27,257 bases of DNA from CAZTLE01 sp964614415 (GTDB taxonomy: Bacteria; Bacteroidota; Bacteroidia; Flavobacteriales; Flavobacteriaceae): contig CAZTLE010000031.1 in assembly GCA_964614415.1 (NCBI GenBank), positions 1-27,257 of the forward strand. Reading direction: 5' to 3'. Made by a program: the position numbers and the translations under genes. Below the pieces are notes generated by a model. That model was given only the letters and a program-made list of their open reading frames with translations, had not been told where the DNA came from and did not search any database. This document shows positions 1 through 7,640 of the stretch, one piece after another (the stretch's first letter is position 1; every line of letters starts with the position of its first letter).

Positions 1-1114
1 CATCTTTGCTGGGGGCGACCTGCGGTCGTATTCCATAGATATCAACGGCAACGAGGTGGCCTTTGGATTACGTGACAACTGGGAAGCATTTCAGGATAGC
101 ACCCTGGTAGATATTCTGTCCAGGACCATTACAGCCCAGCGGGACTTTTGGGAAGATCATTCGCAGAAATATTTTTCGGTGAGCATGATTCCCACTGCCG
201 AAACCCAGGGTTACAGCTACCATGGGACGGGTCTTACCAATTCCTTTGCCATGTCGGCCAGCAACAACGAATACCTGGAAGTGGAGGGATTGGTGCACCT
301 TATGAACCATGAACTGCAGCACAATTGGATTGGTCATGTGATTAAGAACGACAACGAAGAAGAGCAGTACTGGTTTAGCGAAGGCTTTACCGAATACTAC
401 ACCCTAAAGAACATCGCGAATCATTCCATCTATGGCATGGATGCCAACTACTTTATCACCGAGTTTAACCGTATTGTACGGGAATTGTATTCCTCTCCTG
501 TAGGTGAAGCACCCAATAGCGATATTAACTACGATAATTTCTGGTCTTCCCGTGAGTACAGTCGGTTGCCCTACATACGCGGTGCTGTGTTTGCGTTCTA
601 TTTGGATCATAAGATTCAGCAGGTTTCCGAAGGGGCTCAAAGCCTCGATGACCTTATGCTAACCTTAAAAGAGGAGGCTGAAGACAGCGAACAGTTGCTT
701 ACGCATAATTACTTTTTGGAAGTAGCCTACCGCTTTCTTAATGAAGACCTTTCCGACTTCTTCTATACCCACATCGAACAAGGGAAACTCATCGACCTGG
801 AACAAATGTATTCCGATTTCGGTATGGAATATGAACCCGAAACCCAGGTGTTCGATTTAGGGTTCACCTTTGGTGCTGACGAGGTAGCCATTGCCACGGT
901 TGATCCCGAATCGGAGGCCTACAAAGCAGGATTGCGAGTAGGGGACACCCTGGCCGGACGAAGCATCTGGTACGGTAACCTTACCAAAACTGCCGATTTC
1001 AATGTAATTCGCGACGGAGTAGAATTTTCGGTGAGCTATGTTCCTGTGGCGGTCAAGCCTATCCCTCAGTTGAAAGATAAGACCGTTAACAAGGAAATGC
1101 TTTCTCTTAGGTAG
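1..1114 (+). CDS. M61 family glycyl-aminopeptidase-like protein, 3' part
   Basis: The gene runs in from the left edge; the frame is open from base 2, so the N-terminal part is missing. The visible 370 residues hold the catalytic core of an M61 peptidase. The zinc motif HELQH is encoded at about 308-322, and the third ligand lies in the downstream WFSEGFTEYY stretch (about 371-400), as in gluzincins. The last 100 residues (FGADEVAIATVDPESEAYKAG...) look like the PDZ-type domain that follows the catalytic domain in this family. M61 enzymes remove N-terminal Gly/Ala from peptides, and the Bacteroidota members are usually exported; the signal peptide would lie outside the window. A GTG at 56 could be miscalled as a start, but the homologous sequence continues upstream of it. 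The stop is TAG at 1112-1114. No terminator hairpin is evident after it. Confidence 0.9.
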   Translation, partial: IFAGGDLRSYSIDINGNEVAFGLRDNWEAFQDSTLVDILSRTITAQRDFWEDHSQKYFSVSMIPTAETQGYSYHGTGLTNSFAMSASNNEYLEVEGLVHLMNHELQHNWIGHVIKNDNEEEQYWFSEGFTEYYTLKNIANHSIYGMDANYFITEFNRIVRELYSSPVGEAPNSDINYDNFWSSREYSRLPYIRGAVFAFYLDHKIQQVSEGAQSLDDLMLTLKEEAEDSEQLLTHNYFLEVAYRFLNEDLSDFFYTHIEQGKLIDLEQMYSDFGMEYEPETQVFDLGFTFGADEVAIATVDPESEAYKAGLRVGDTLAGRSIWYGNLTKTADFNVIRDGVEFSVSYVPVAVKPIPQLKDKTVNKEMLSLR

Positions 1115-1401
1115 TTCTTAGTTATTAGTCGTTAGTGATTAGTGATTGGTCTTTAGATCTAGTAGGAAACCAGGAATCATGAAACAGGAATCATGAATCA
1201 AGACAAAGCATTGAATCCTCCACTCCTAAGAACTTAGTAACGGAGTAACTCAATAACCCAATCTTTCAATCTTTCAGTTAGTATTGACTATTGAGGCAGG
1301 AATCAAGATGCAGGAATCATGAATCAGGACAAATTATCAAATCAACGCATCAACGAAAAACAAAAAACTCAATGAGCAAATCTCTCAATCTTCAAATAAA
1401 C
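1115..1401. repeat. Repeat-rich intergenic spacer
   Basis: This gene-free spacer of 287 bases is mostly low-complexity repeat. It starts with a tandem heptamer array, TTAGTnn, six units at 1118-1159 (TTAGTTA, TTAGTCG, TTAGTGA, TTAGTGA, TTGGTCT, TTAGATC). It also holds copies of CAGGAATCATGAA at 1171-1183 and 1185-1197, a related copy starting at 1297, and another at 1311-1323. The 23-base stretches at 1185-1207 and 1311-1333 match at 22 of 23 positions. A tandem CAATCTTT pair lies at 1259-1274. I see no convincing gene, promoter or terminator in it. Confidence 0.7.
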
Positions 1402-1926
1402 CTATCGATTCAGAATCCCAATATACTGCACCCAGGGCCCAACCTGGTCTTTGTGCTGCTTTGCCATGACACGTGCTATTTGACCTAAGTGGGAGAGGTC
1501 GTGCGTGACCCAGGTGGCCAACAATTCACTTAGGGTAACGACACCCAAAGAAGGATGCGTTGCGGTTAGTGAGAACTGATCTTCGGTAATGTTCAGGGAT
1601 CGTAGTACCTCGAGGTTAGCAGACCGCAGGGAAGCGAATTCATCCAGCAAATTGTCGAGTGTCTTTCCCTCACTTTCCTCGAATTGTGCAAAGCGGTCGA
1701 ACGGCGTGAAAGTCTTATTCTCCTGATCTCCCAAAATAATATCCAACCGTTGAATCCAATCGGTCTTCTCGCCGTGTATGAGATGTCCTACCACATCATA
1801 CGGACTCCAGCTTTCACCACCTTCATCGTTATAGATCCAGTCATCATGCAACCCTTGAAGCCACAGCCTGAGTATCTCGGGCGTGCGCTCAAGCATTGGA
1901 ATTGCTTTGTTTAAATCGTACTTCAT
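1402..1926 (-). CDS. DinB-like superfamily protein
   Basis: This 174-residue protein has the DinB/YfiT-like four-helix-bundle layout. Three histidines are placed as in the family's metal triad: H48 in the segment VVGHLIHGE, and H142 and H146 in the C-terminal helix HDLSHLGQ. Members are putative metal-dependent proteins, some being thiol transferases (bacillithiol or mycothiol type), and most have no known reaction. There is no signal peptide, so it is probably cytoplasmic. It starts at ATG 1926, about 130 bases downstream of the DUF885 gene on the same strand, with a palindromic repeat in between. It may therefore be transcribed separately. A second DinB-like protein lies at 6120-6629, but the two are only distantly similar. 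The fold assignment is solid; the function is unknown. Confidence 0.85.
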   Translation of the reverse strand: MKYDLNKAIPMLERTPEILRLWLQGLHDDWIYNDEGGESWSPYDVVGHLIHGEKTDWIQRLDIILGDQENKTFTPFDRFAQFEESEGKTLDNLLDEFASLRSANLEVLRSLNITEDQFSLTATHPSLGVVTLSELLATWVTHDLSHLGQIARVMAKQHKDQVGPWVQYIGILNR

Positions 1927-1947
1927 TAGTTAATTGAAGATTATGTC

Positions 1948-2052
1948 GTCATTTCGAATCCCTGACTTTGGTCAGGGTGAGAAATCTCATCCTATAGCTC
2001 CATAAGTTCATTAAGTTGTGATTTCTCTCCGCCTCTGGCGAATCGAAATGAC
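1948..2052. repeat. REP-like nested palindrome
   Basis: The outer arms GTCATTTCGA (1948-1957) and TCGAAATGAC (2043-2052) are perfect reverse complements. Inside them lies a 7-bp hairpin CCCTGAC/GTCAGGG (1960-1966/1971-1977, loop TTTG). A second pair is GAGAAATC/GATTTCTC (1979-1986/2020-2027). A third small hairpin is CGCC/GGCG (2030-2033/2037-2040). The GTCATTTCGA...GAGAAATC wording resembles dispersed intergenic repeats common in Bacteroidota genomes. It sits between two minus-strand genes and could fold in the transcript or act as a non-autonomous mobile or REP-type element. Confidence 0.75.
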
Positions 2053-2058
2053 ATCGTC

Positions 2059-3840
2059 CTACTTGTTTTCCTCCACCCAGCGATTGATCTTATCCTCCAG
2101 CAATGCCAACGGCACACAACCGGTTTCCAGCACCTCATTGTGGAACTGACGAATATCGAACTTGTCACCCAGTTCGGTTTCGGCTTTGGACCGAAGTTCC
2201 CGTATCTTAAGTTGTCCTATCTTATACGATAATGCCTGACCCGGATTGGCCATATAACGCTCAATTTCCGAAATGATACTGCCTTCGGATTCGGCTTCGT
2301 TATCCAGGGAATACTGAATGGCTTCCTCTCGTGTCCAGCCTTTGGCGTGCAAGCCGGTATCAACCACCAGACGTATGGCGCGGTGCATTTCGGCACCTAG
2401 CATTCCGAAGTATTGATACGGATCGGTATACAGGCCTAATTCCTTACCCAGGGATTCGCAGTACAAAGCCCAGCCTTCACCATACCCACTATACCATAAG
2501 GTTTTTCTGAACTTCGGTAACTCCTCACTTTCTTGTGTAAGAGATATCTGGTAGTGATGTCCCGGTATGGCCTCGTGCAGGAACAGAGATTCATCCGAAT
2601 AGGTATTGTAACTCGTCACATTGGGAATAGGGGTATAGAAAATTCCGGGGCGCGTACCGTCTAGCGATCCGGGATTGTACTCGGCACTGGCCGAATTTTC
2701 ACGGAAAGCCTCCGTACGTCGTACTTCAAAAGGCGTTTTAGGTTTCACATCGAACAGCTTTTCGATCTGTGGTTTCATCCGGTCGTGGATCGCATTGAAG
2801 TTATCGATTACCTGCTGCGGATCGGTAAAAGGCATCAGGTCCGGATTGCTGCGCACGTGATCGAAGAATGCCTTCAGGTCACCTTCAAAACCAACCTGTT
2901 GCTTCACTTCTTCCATTTCGGAACGAATGCGAGCTACTTCAGCCAGGCCCAGATTGTGAATCTCATCGGCCGTCATGTTGGTTGTTGTGTACAGTTTAAT
3001 CTGGTAGTCGTAATAGTCCGATCCCCCGGGAATAGCGTTAATACCACTGGTTTCACGACCTGCCTCCATATAGTCGCCTGCCATGAAATCGTGCAGGCTT
3101 TTGTAGGCGGGTATGATGCGCTCCGAAACCATAGCTGTATAGGCTTCCGTTAGTGTGTTTTTATCTTCTTCTGAAAAATCCTCAGGAAAGTTCTTTACCG
3201 GCTGGAAGAAAAGGTGCTGATCCAGGTTCTCTGTGGTCATGGCCTTTAGTTGTGGAAGTACTTTCACGATAAGGGATTTTGGAAGCACATAACCCTTGGT
3301 CATCCCTTCCTTCATGTTGGCCTCGGCAGAAGCCATCCAATCCAAATATCCTTCGAGGCGCTTCAACCAGTTGTTATAATCTTCCACAGTCTTGAAGGGT
3401 TGCGCACTGGCACCACTGGCCAATTGTCCCGCACCAAGATTCAATGACCACATCTGATCGATAGGCATATAATCGGGCTTCTTGAAATCAAACCCGGACA
3501 AATTAATGTCACACTCCCATAGCAGTATGGCCTTGGAAAGTTGCTCGCTTTTGGTAAGTGAAGCGTCGTCATAGGCACTTACCTGTTCCTTGTACGATTC
3601 AAAATGCGCCCGAAGCTTGTCTATGGTCTCCTGGGCAAGCGGATTGGGAAACTGATCGTTATAGCGATTGTCTCCGGCAAAGGTCGCCTGAACAGGGTTC
3701 AGCTTTAATCCGTCTTCATAATAATTATCTAGCAAGGTGTTGAATTCGGCACTCATTGATACAGGTTCTTCTTGGGTGGTTTCATTTTTACAGGCCGCGA
3801 ATACAATGACGCAGGCGAGAAGGACAATTTTCTTAATCAT
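2059..3840 (-). CDS. DUF885 family lipoprotein, putative zinc hydrolase
   Basis: With the start at ATG 3840 the protein is 593 residues, a usual length for DUF885 proteins. It begins with a lipoprotein signal peptide, MIKKIVLLACVIVFAAC, with lipobox Cys17. The family signature HEAIPGHH lies at about residues 422-429 and looks like a zinc site; a conserved C-terminal region follows (GYGEGWALYCE, about 470-480). DUF885 proteins are widespread, exported in Bacteroidota and treated as putative metallopeptidases, but the substrate is not established. The frame stays open to a GTG at 3942 that overlaps the stop of the LytTR gene (GTGA). I reject that start because it would bury the lipoprotein signal 34 residues in. 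The upstream LytTR gene is 98 bases away and probably co-directional in one transcript or regulatory unit. Confidence 0.88.
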   Translation of the reverse strand: MIKKIVLLACVIVFAACKNETTQEEPVSMSAEFNTLLDNYYEDGLKLNPVQATFAGDNRYNDQFPNPLAQETIDKLRAHFESYKEQVSAYDDASLTKSEQLSKAILLWECDINLSGFDFKKPDYMPIDQMWSLNLGAGQLASGASAQPFKTVEDYNNWLKRLEGYLDWMASAEANMKEGMTKGYVLPKSLIVKVLPQLKAMTTENLDQHLFFQPVKNFPEDFSEEDKNTLTEAYTAMVSERIIPAYKSLHDFMAGDYMEAGRETSGINAIPGGSDYYDYQIKLYTTTNMTADEIHNLGLAEVARIRSEMEEVKQQVGFEGDLKAFFDHVRSNPDLMPFTDPQQVIDNFNAIHDRMKPQIEKLFDVKPKTPFEVRRTEAFRENSASAEYNPGSLDGTRPGIFYTPIPNVTSYNTYSDESLFLHEAIPGHHYQISLTQESEELPKFRKTLWYSGYGEGWALYCESLGKELGLYTDPYQYFGMLGAEMHRAIRLVVDTGLHAKGWTREEAIQYSLDNEAESEGSIISEIERYMANPGQALSYKIGQLKIRELRSKAETELGDKFDIRQFHNEVLETGCVPLALLEDKINRWVEENK

Positions 3841-3938
3841 TATAGGGGATTTTAAGGACACTAAAGATAGTAAAATAGACCTACCCATGTGGATGACCCT
3901 AACAGTGCATGAGTAGAGGTGTGGAGAGATTGCGGAAA

Positions 3939-4721
3939 TCACAGTGCATCTATATACGATCTCAAAACGTGCTTATAGCTGCGACTCAACTTCAAATTTG
4001 TTCCGTCCTCCATAAGTAGGAAGAACTCACCGTTCATATGGGGGCGAAGTGAAGCGATATAATTGGTATTCACGATGCTGGAACGATGTATTCTTTTAAA
4101 AGTCCCCGGATCCAATTGCCCTTCAATATGACTAAGGGGTTTACGAAGGAGGTACGACTTTCCACAAGCATACACGCGTACGTAATCGCCTTCGGCTTTT
4201 ATGTGCGTTATTTCTTCGGTCTTCACCAGTATAATTTGCTTTCGTACATCAATCGGAATTTTGTCCGGATAGACCCTGGATTTTTCTTCGCCGGATGGCT
4301 GATTGAGATAGTACTTATACGCATAGTAACAGGCACTCCATATCATGAAAACAAATGCAAAATTGAGAACTCCGGCAAAAAGCGCAAAGAATGGATTGTC
4401 TCCCAACCCACCATGGAAACCGAAGAAGGTTATCGGATTTAAGATCAGCCCCGTAATGACTCCTGCGATATAGGATAAGGCAAATGCCCCCAATACGCTA
4501 ACCACCAGGGATTCGTACTTCTTCCATATAAGTTCGTACAACGACCGCAATGGCCATGATAACGAGAGGCCGATGATTACAAACAGTCCGTTGCGAACAA
4601 AGGAAGACATCAGGGATTGATGCCCCAGGCCCGACAGGAATAAGATGACGCCAAAAAACAACCAGCTTATAACGTTGAAGAACCGGTACGTTTCTGTCTT
4701 TCTGGCCATATCAATTTTCAC
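3939..4721 (-). CDS. Membrane-anchored LytTR-type transcriptional regulator
   Basis: This is a 260-residue protein in two halves. Residues about 14-137 contain roughly four hydrophobic segments (near 15-31, 44-58, 75-95 and 112-135). Residues about 160-258 form a LytTR DNA-binding domain, with typical stretches such as IILVKTEEITHIKAEGDYV, FKRIHRSSIVN and the terminal LKLSRSYKHVLR. There is no receiver domain and no histidine kinase beside it, so the membrane part may sense the signal directly; this is inferred. The start is uncertain. GTG 4721 has an AAGGA five bases upstream, while ATG 4709 would shorten the protein by four residues. The stop (TGA 3939-3941) lies 98 bases before the preferred start of the DUF885 gene, the most likely target or partner. 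Confidence 0.87.
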   Translation of the reverse strand: MKIDMARKTETYRFFNVISWLFFGVILFLSGLGHQSLMSSFVRNGLFVIIGLSLSWPLRSLYELIWKKYESLVVSVLGAFALSYIAGVITGLILNPITFFGFHGGLGDNPFFALFAGVLNFAFVFMIWSACYYAYKYYLNQPSGEEKSRVYPDKIPIDVRKQIILVKTEEITHIKAEGDYVRVYACGKSYLLRKPLSHIEGQLDPGTFKRIHRSSIVNTNYIASLRPHMNGEFFLLMEDGTNLKLSRSYKHVLRSYIDAL

Positions 4722-5008
4722 TTGTATCCTTTTTGATGGTTGCTTCCAAATCGCGTTTATACCTCCTAATGTACTTACAATTCCTGCAATACAGAGTTAA
4801 AAGAACTTAAAATGCGAAGGAATGATATGTAACGACTCTTTATAGAGACTTAGTTATACATTAAAGGTTACTCAACGTATCATAATATCGTTTCATTTCG
4901 AAGTAAAAAGAACTCACCTTAGCTGCTTATTGACTCGTTTAACAGCAAACCGCAGTTGATTCACTTTTCACTCCGGGCGATTGGCTAGTTTGGCTGAAAA
5001 CATACCAC
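4722..5008. other. Divergent intergenic region, no gene seen
   Basis: These 287 AT-rich bases separate the divergent LytTR gene and the TPR lipoprotein gene and must carry both promoters. I could not place a full TAnnTTTG box with a -33 TTG for either gene. The closest are TAGTTTG just upstream of 5009 (one spacer base short) and TACATTAG on the minus strand. A short hairpin CTCT/AGAG around 4838-4849 is the only dyad noted. Confidence 0.5.
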
Positions 5009-6115
5009 ATGAATTTAACGAACCGAATCAAATCCATTGCATTCTTGATCATAAGCGTGTTTCTTACCGGCTGTGATAACACCATAGACACAGCCGATGA
5101 GCTTATTGATGCTCACATTGAGGCACTAGGCGGTTACCAAGCCGTGAAATCTATTCATACACTTACATTCATAGCTACCTATGAGGAAGCTACGTTTAAG
5201 CAGGTCCACCGATTTGACCGAAAGCGTCCCAACTTTATACGAGTCACCACCAATTATGATGAAGAAACAGGTTCCTTCGGGTATTGCGAAGGATTTGATG
5301 GAGCGGCCTGGGAATATAGTGCAAAGGTCCCGGTTCGTGTAGTGGGTGAACCGGCCAGAGCACTTAAAAATGCTTCGGAATTTGAAAAGCCATACATAGA
5401 TTATCAGGACAAGGGATATACAGCCAAGTTTATGGGCATCACCAGCATTAAGGACAATGAAGTGTATCACCTCCAGCTGTCTAAGATCGACGGAACAACA
5501 AAGGATTATTTTTTCGATGTGAACTCATTGATGGAATCCGTGTCGATTGGGAATGCTCCGTTTCACGGTGAAGGTGCCACCATTGAGATATTTGAAAAGA
5601 GGTCTGATTATCGCCCTGTAAATGGGGTGCTCATGTCCTTTAAGAACGAACAAAGATCGGGTGAAAAGGTATTGTCCACCTGGAATTGTCATTCCATTGA
5701 GGCCAACAAAGATGTGCCGGACGAATGGTTTTCTCCGCCCTTATCTCAAGAAGAGGCTGTATTCAAAGCCTTTAGAGAAGATTTTTTGGCCGGGAAGTTG
5801 GATCAAATTACATCAGAATACTCGGCGTACAGGATGCTGGCTGAAGGACAGCTTAGAAAAAAACTGGAGAACCAGATCAATACCTATGGCTACGAATTGA
5901 TAAGCTATGAACGCTATGAAGACGCTATAAGGATATTCAAGCTGGGTATTGAGAACTATCCGGAATCAAGCAATCTATACGACAGTTTGGGAGAGACCTA
6001 TTTAACAATTGGCGATACGCTTCAAGCCATCGAAAACTATCAGAAATCAGTAGACCTGAATCCCGGGAATGTACATGGGAAAGAAGTTCTTTCCAGTATT
6101 AAGTCGACGGAATGA
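5009..6115 (+). CDS. Lipoprotein with LolA/outer-membrane-type N-domain and C-terminal TPRs
   Basis: This is a 368-residue exported lipoprotein: the signal peptide ends in the lipobox LTGC (Cys22). Residues about 28-230 resemble the beta-rich LolA/LppX-like lipoprotein-sorting fold seen in many Bacteroidota proteins, beginning with the common LIDAHIEALGGYQAVKSIHTL motif. Residues about 295-365 carry about two TPR units (YERYEDAIRIFKLGIENYP; SLGETYLTIGDTLQAIENYQ). The first part may bind a lipid or hydrophobic ligand and the TPRs a partner protein; neither is proven. It is transcribed alone on the plus strand, and its stop is only four bases from the convergent DinB gene, with no terminator between. 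The fold call for the N-domain rests on general resemblance; the TPR and lipoprotein calls are firm. Confidence 0.75.
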   Translation: MNLTNRIKSIAFLIISVFLTGCDNTIDTADELIDAHIEALGGYQAVKSIHTLTFIATYEEATFKQVHRFDRKRPNFIRVTTNYDEETGSFGYCEGFDGAAWEYSAKVPVRVVGEPARALKNASEFEKPYIDYQDKGYTAKFMGITSIKDNEVYHLQLSKIDGTTKDYFFDVNSLMESVSIGNAPFHGEGATIEIFEKRSDYRPVNGVLMSFKNEQRSGEKVLSTWNCHSIEANKDVPDEWFSPPLSQEEAVFKAFREDFLAGKLDQITSEYSAYRMLAEGQLRKKLENQINTYGYELISYERYEDAIRIFKLGIENYPESSNLYDSLGETYLTIGDTLQAIENYQKSVDLNPGNVHGKEVLSSIKSTE

Positions 6116-6119
6116 GTGG

Positions 6120-6629
6120 TTACCAGCTACCGGCGTAGTCGAGGCCGTTCTCATCGAACTGTTTCAAATAGTGGAACTTTCTGTCCAGAACCTGCCGTAT
6201 GTGCAACTGATCATGGGCCAGCCAGTTCCTCAAAACACGAAGGGCACTGAACGGGCCCGCTTTAGGGTGCGTAAAATGGTTGTCCCATTTGGGATTGTCA
6301 AGTGATCGTAGCCAGGTGACTGAATCTTCCCGCTCTTGCACGAACTTTACTAGCATTTCGTCGTAATCTTTGGAAGCATAGTCGCGTTCTTCCACCCATG
6401 CCACCGGATCGAACGGAGGCGGTGTTTCGCCAGGGTTTTCCAAAACAAATCGAGTTCGGAATCTGAAATCATCACACTCTTCATCATGCATGTGACATAG
6501 GATCTCGTGAATGTTCCACTTGTTCGGCGCGGGTCTCCACAGTCGCTGTTCCCTGGGAACCGAAGCAAATAAATTACGGAAGAGTTCCTTGTTGCTATGG
6601 AGTTCGGATGTGAGTTGTTCAGGGCTCAT
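6120..6629 (-). CDS. DinB-like superfamily protein (DinB_2 type)
   Basis: This 169-residue protein has a DinB/YfiT-like layout. The N-terminal region has the WNIHEILCHMHDEE motif, with H46 as the likely first metal ligand, and the last helix has HDQLHIRQ (H139, H143). The PxxKW segment (PNKWNIHEIL) is typical of the DinB_2 branch. No signal peptide is present. Its ATG overlaps the stop of the PhzF-like gene by four bases (ATGA, 6626-6629), so the two are translationally coupled and this is the last gene of the eight-gene minus-strand run. Its stop faces that of the plus-strand TPR lipoprotein gene across only four bases. The exact reaction is unknown; the metal-dependent thiol-transferase role known for some relatives is only a possibility here. 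Confidence 0.87.
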   Translation of the reverse strand: MSPEQLTSELHSNKELFRNLFASVPREQRLWRPAPNKWNIHEILCHMHDEECDDFRFRTRFVLENPGETPPPFDPVAWVEERDYASKDYDEMLVKFVQEREDSVTWLRSLDNPKWDNHFTHPKAGPFSALRVLRNWLAHDQLHIRQVLDRKFHYLKQFDENGLDYAGSW

Positions 6630-7417
6630 GACACATAGATTTTTCCTTCCAGGTAACGAACTGCCTGCCCCCTGAGAAGCACGCGATCACCCTGTAGGGT
6701 ACATTCAAGCACACCCAAACGCGGAGATACCTGAAAAGCCTGAAGTGTTTGTTTCCCAAGGCGTTCGGCCCAAAATGGTGTTAACGTACAATGCGCCGAC
6801 CCTGTCACCGGATCTTCAAATACAGCGGCGCCCGGTGTAAAGAAGCGTGAAACAAAATCGGCCTCAACACCTTCAGCAGTCACGATAATACCTCCCGGAT
6901 CGATGTTAATAGCCTCCAACACACTGGCACTTACTTTCAGATTGTGAATATCGTCTTCGGAATCGTAGACCAGCATATAGTCACGAGCCTTCCAAACTTC
7001 AGCAGGTTGGATGGACAAAGCGTTGGAAATAATTCTTGGCAGTTCTGCCTGCTGTGGTGGCCTCGACGGGAGATCCATCTCAAGGATATTGCCGTCTTTC
7101 TTTACCTCAAGTCGGCCGCTTTGCGAATCAAACCGGATCGTATCTTCAGCATGTCCCAAAAATTCAAAGATCACGTAAGCTGAAGCCAGGGTAGCATGAC
7201 CGCAGAGGTCCATTTCGATTTCAGGAGTAAACCACCGTAGGTGATACACACCTGAATCCTGACGGACAAAAAAGGCCGTTTCAGCCAGATTGTTTTCTAT
7301 GGCAATATTCAAAAGTGTTTCGTCCGGAAGCCAATCCTCCAGGGGACATACCGCAGCGGGATTCCCTTTAAAGACTTGATTGGTGAAGGCATCAATTTGA
7401 TATATGGTTAGCTCCAT
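6626..7417 (-). CDS. PhzF family isomerase/epimerase-like protein
   Basis: This 263-residue protein matches the PhzF fold (two diaminopimelate-epimerase-like halves) along its whole length. Visible signatures are the N-terminal IYQIDAFTNQVFKGNPAAV, the catalytic glutamate E46 in NNLAETAFF, the DLCGHAT loop at about 67-73, and EDPVTGSAH at about 198-206 in the second half. PhzF itself isomerises trans-2,3-dihydro-3-hydroxyanthranilate in phenazine synthesis. There are no other phenazine genes here, so the substrate of this homologue is unknown. It is cytoplasmic. The downstream DinB gene overlaps it by four bases and the upstream glycine-zipper gene is 28 bases away, so it belongs to the minus-strand run. 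The family assignment is certain; only the reaction is open. Confidence 0.92.
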   Translation of the reverse strand: MELTIYQIDAFTNQVFKGNPAAVCPLEDWLPDETLLNIAIENNLAETAFFVRQDSGVYHLRWFTPEIEMDLCGHATLASAYVIFEFLGHAEDTIRFDSQSGRLEVKKDGNILEMDLPSRPPQQAELPRIISNALSIQPAEVWKARDYMLVYDSEDDIHNLKVSASVLEAINIDPGGIIVTAEGVEADFVSRFFTPGAAVFEDPVTGSAHCTLTPFWAERLGKQTLQAFQVSPRLGVLECTLQGDRVLLRGQAVRYLEGKIYVS

Positions 7418-7445
7418 GCCAATTTTTGCGCTTTATGAACAGGAA

Positions 7446-7634
7446 TTAGTTCTGATCTTTTTTCTTTTGTTTTTGATCCATAACGGTACCGATGGCAACT
7501 CCAACAGCTACGCCAACGGCCACTCCAATAGCAATGTTGCTGAGTGCAGTCCCAATAGCAGCACCAATTCCGGCACCTAGTGCAACACCAATGCCTAAGT
7601 AATTCTTATCCTTGGGTTTGTTTTTTTCGGTCAT
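7446..7634 (-). CDS. Small glycine-zipper membrane protein
   Basis: This 62-residue protein has three parts. The N-terminus is basic (MTEKNKPKDKNY). Residues about 13-52 are long, hydrophobic and glycine-rich, with glycine every second or fourth residue (GIGVALGAGIGAAIGT, then IGVAVGVAVGVAIGT). The tail is basic (DQKQKKKDQN). This is the glycine-zipper pattern that packs transmembrane helices; the stretch could form a hairpin of two short helices around the S-N at about 32-33. It lies between the esterase (six bases) and PhzF-like (28 bases) genes on the same strand, so it is almost certainly translated from their message. I do not recognise a named family beyond glycine zipper, and no function can be assigned. 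Confidence 0.7.
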   Translation of the reverse strand: MTEKNKPKDKNYLGIGVALGAGIGAAIGTALSNIAIGVAVGVAVGVAIGTVMDQKQKKKDQN

Positions 7635-7640
7635 AATAAA

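Noticed and set aside
1115..1401. CRISPR array in the repeat-rich spacer
   Set aside because: The repeats are seven or about thirteen bases, irregularly spaced and without unique spacers of constant length; no cas gene is near.
1291..1488. Plus-strand 65-residue frame over the repeat spacer
   Set aside because: It runs through repeat sequence into the antisense of the DinB gene, with no domain and no initiation signal.
3840..3942. GTG at 3942 as the start of the DUF885 gene
   Set aside because: It would place a complete lipoprotein signal peptide 34 residues inside the protein; the ATG at 3840 restores it to the N-terminus.
4970..5008. TAGTTTG upstream of the TPR lipoprotein as a -7 box
   Set aside because: It lacks one spacer base of TAnnTTTG and has no TTG at the right distance.
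1402..6629. The two DinB-like proteins as a recent duplication
   Set aside because: They share only the histidine pattern and general fold; the sequences are too different for a recent copy and sit in unrelated contexts.
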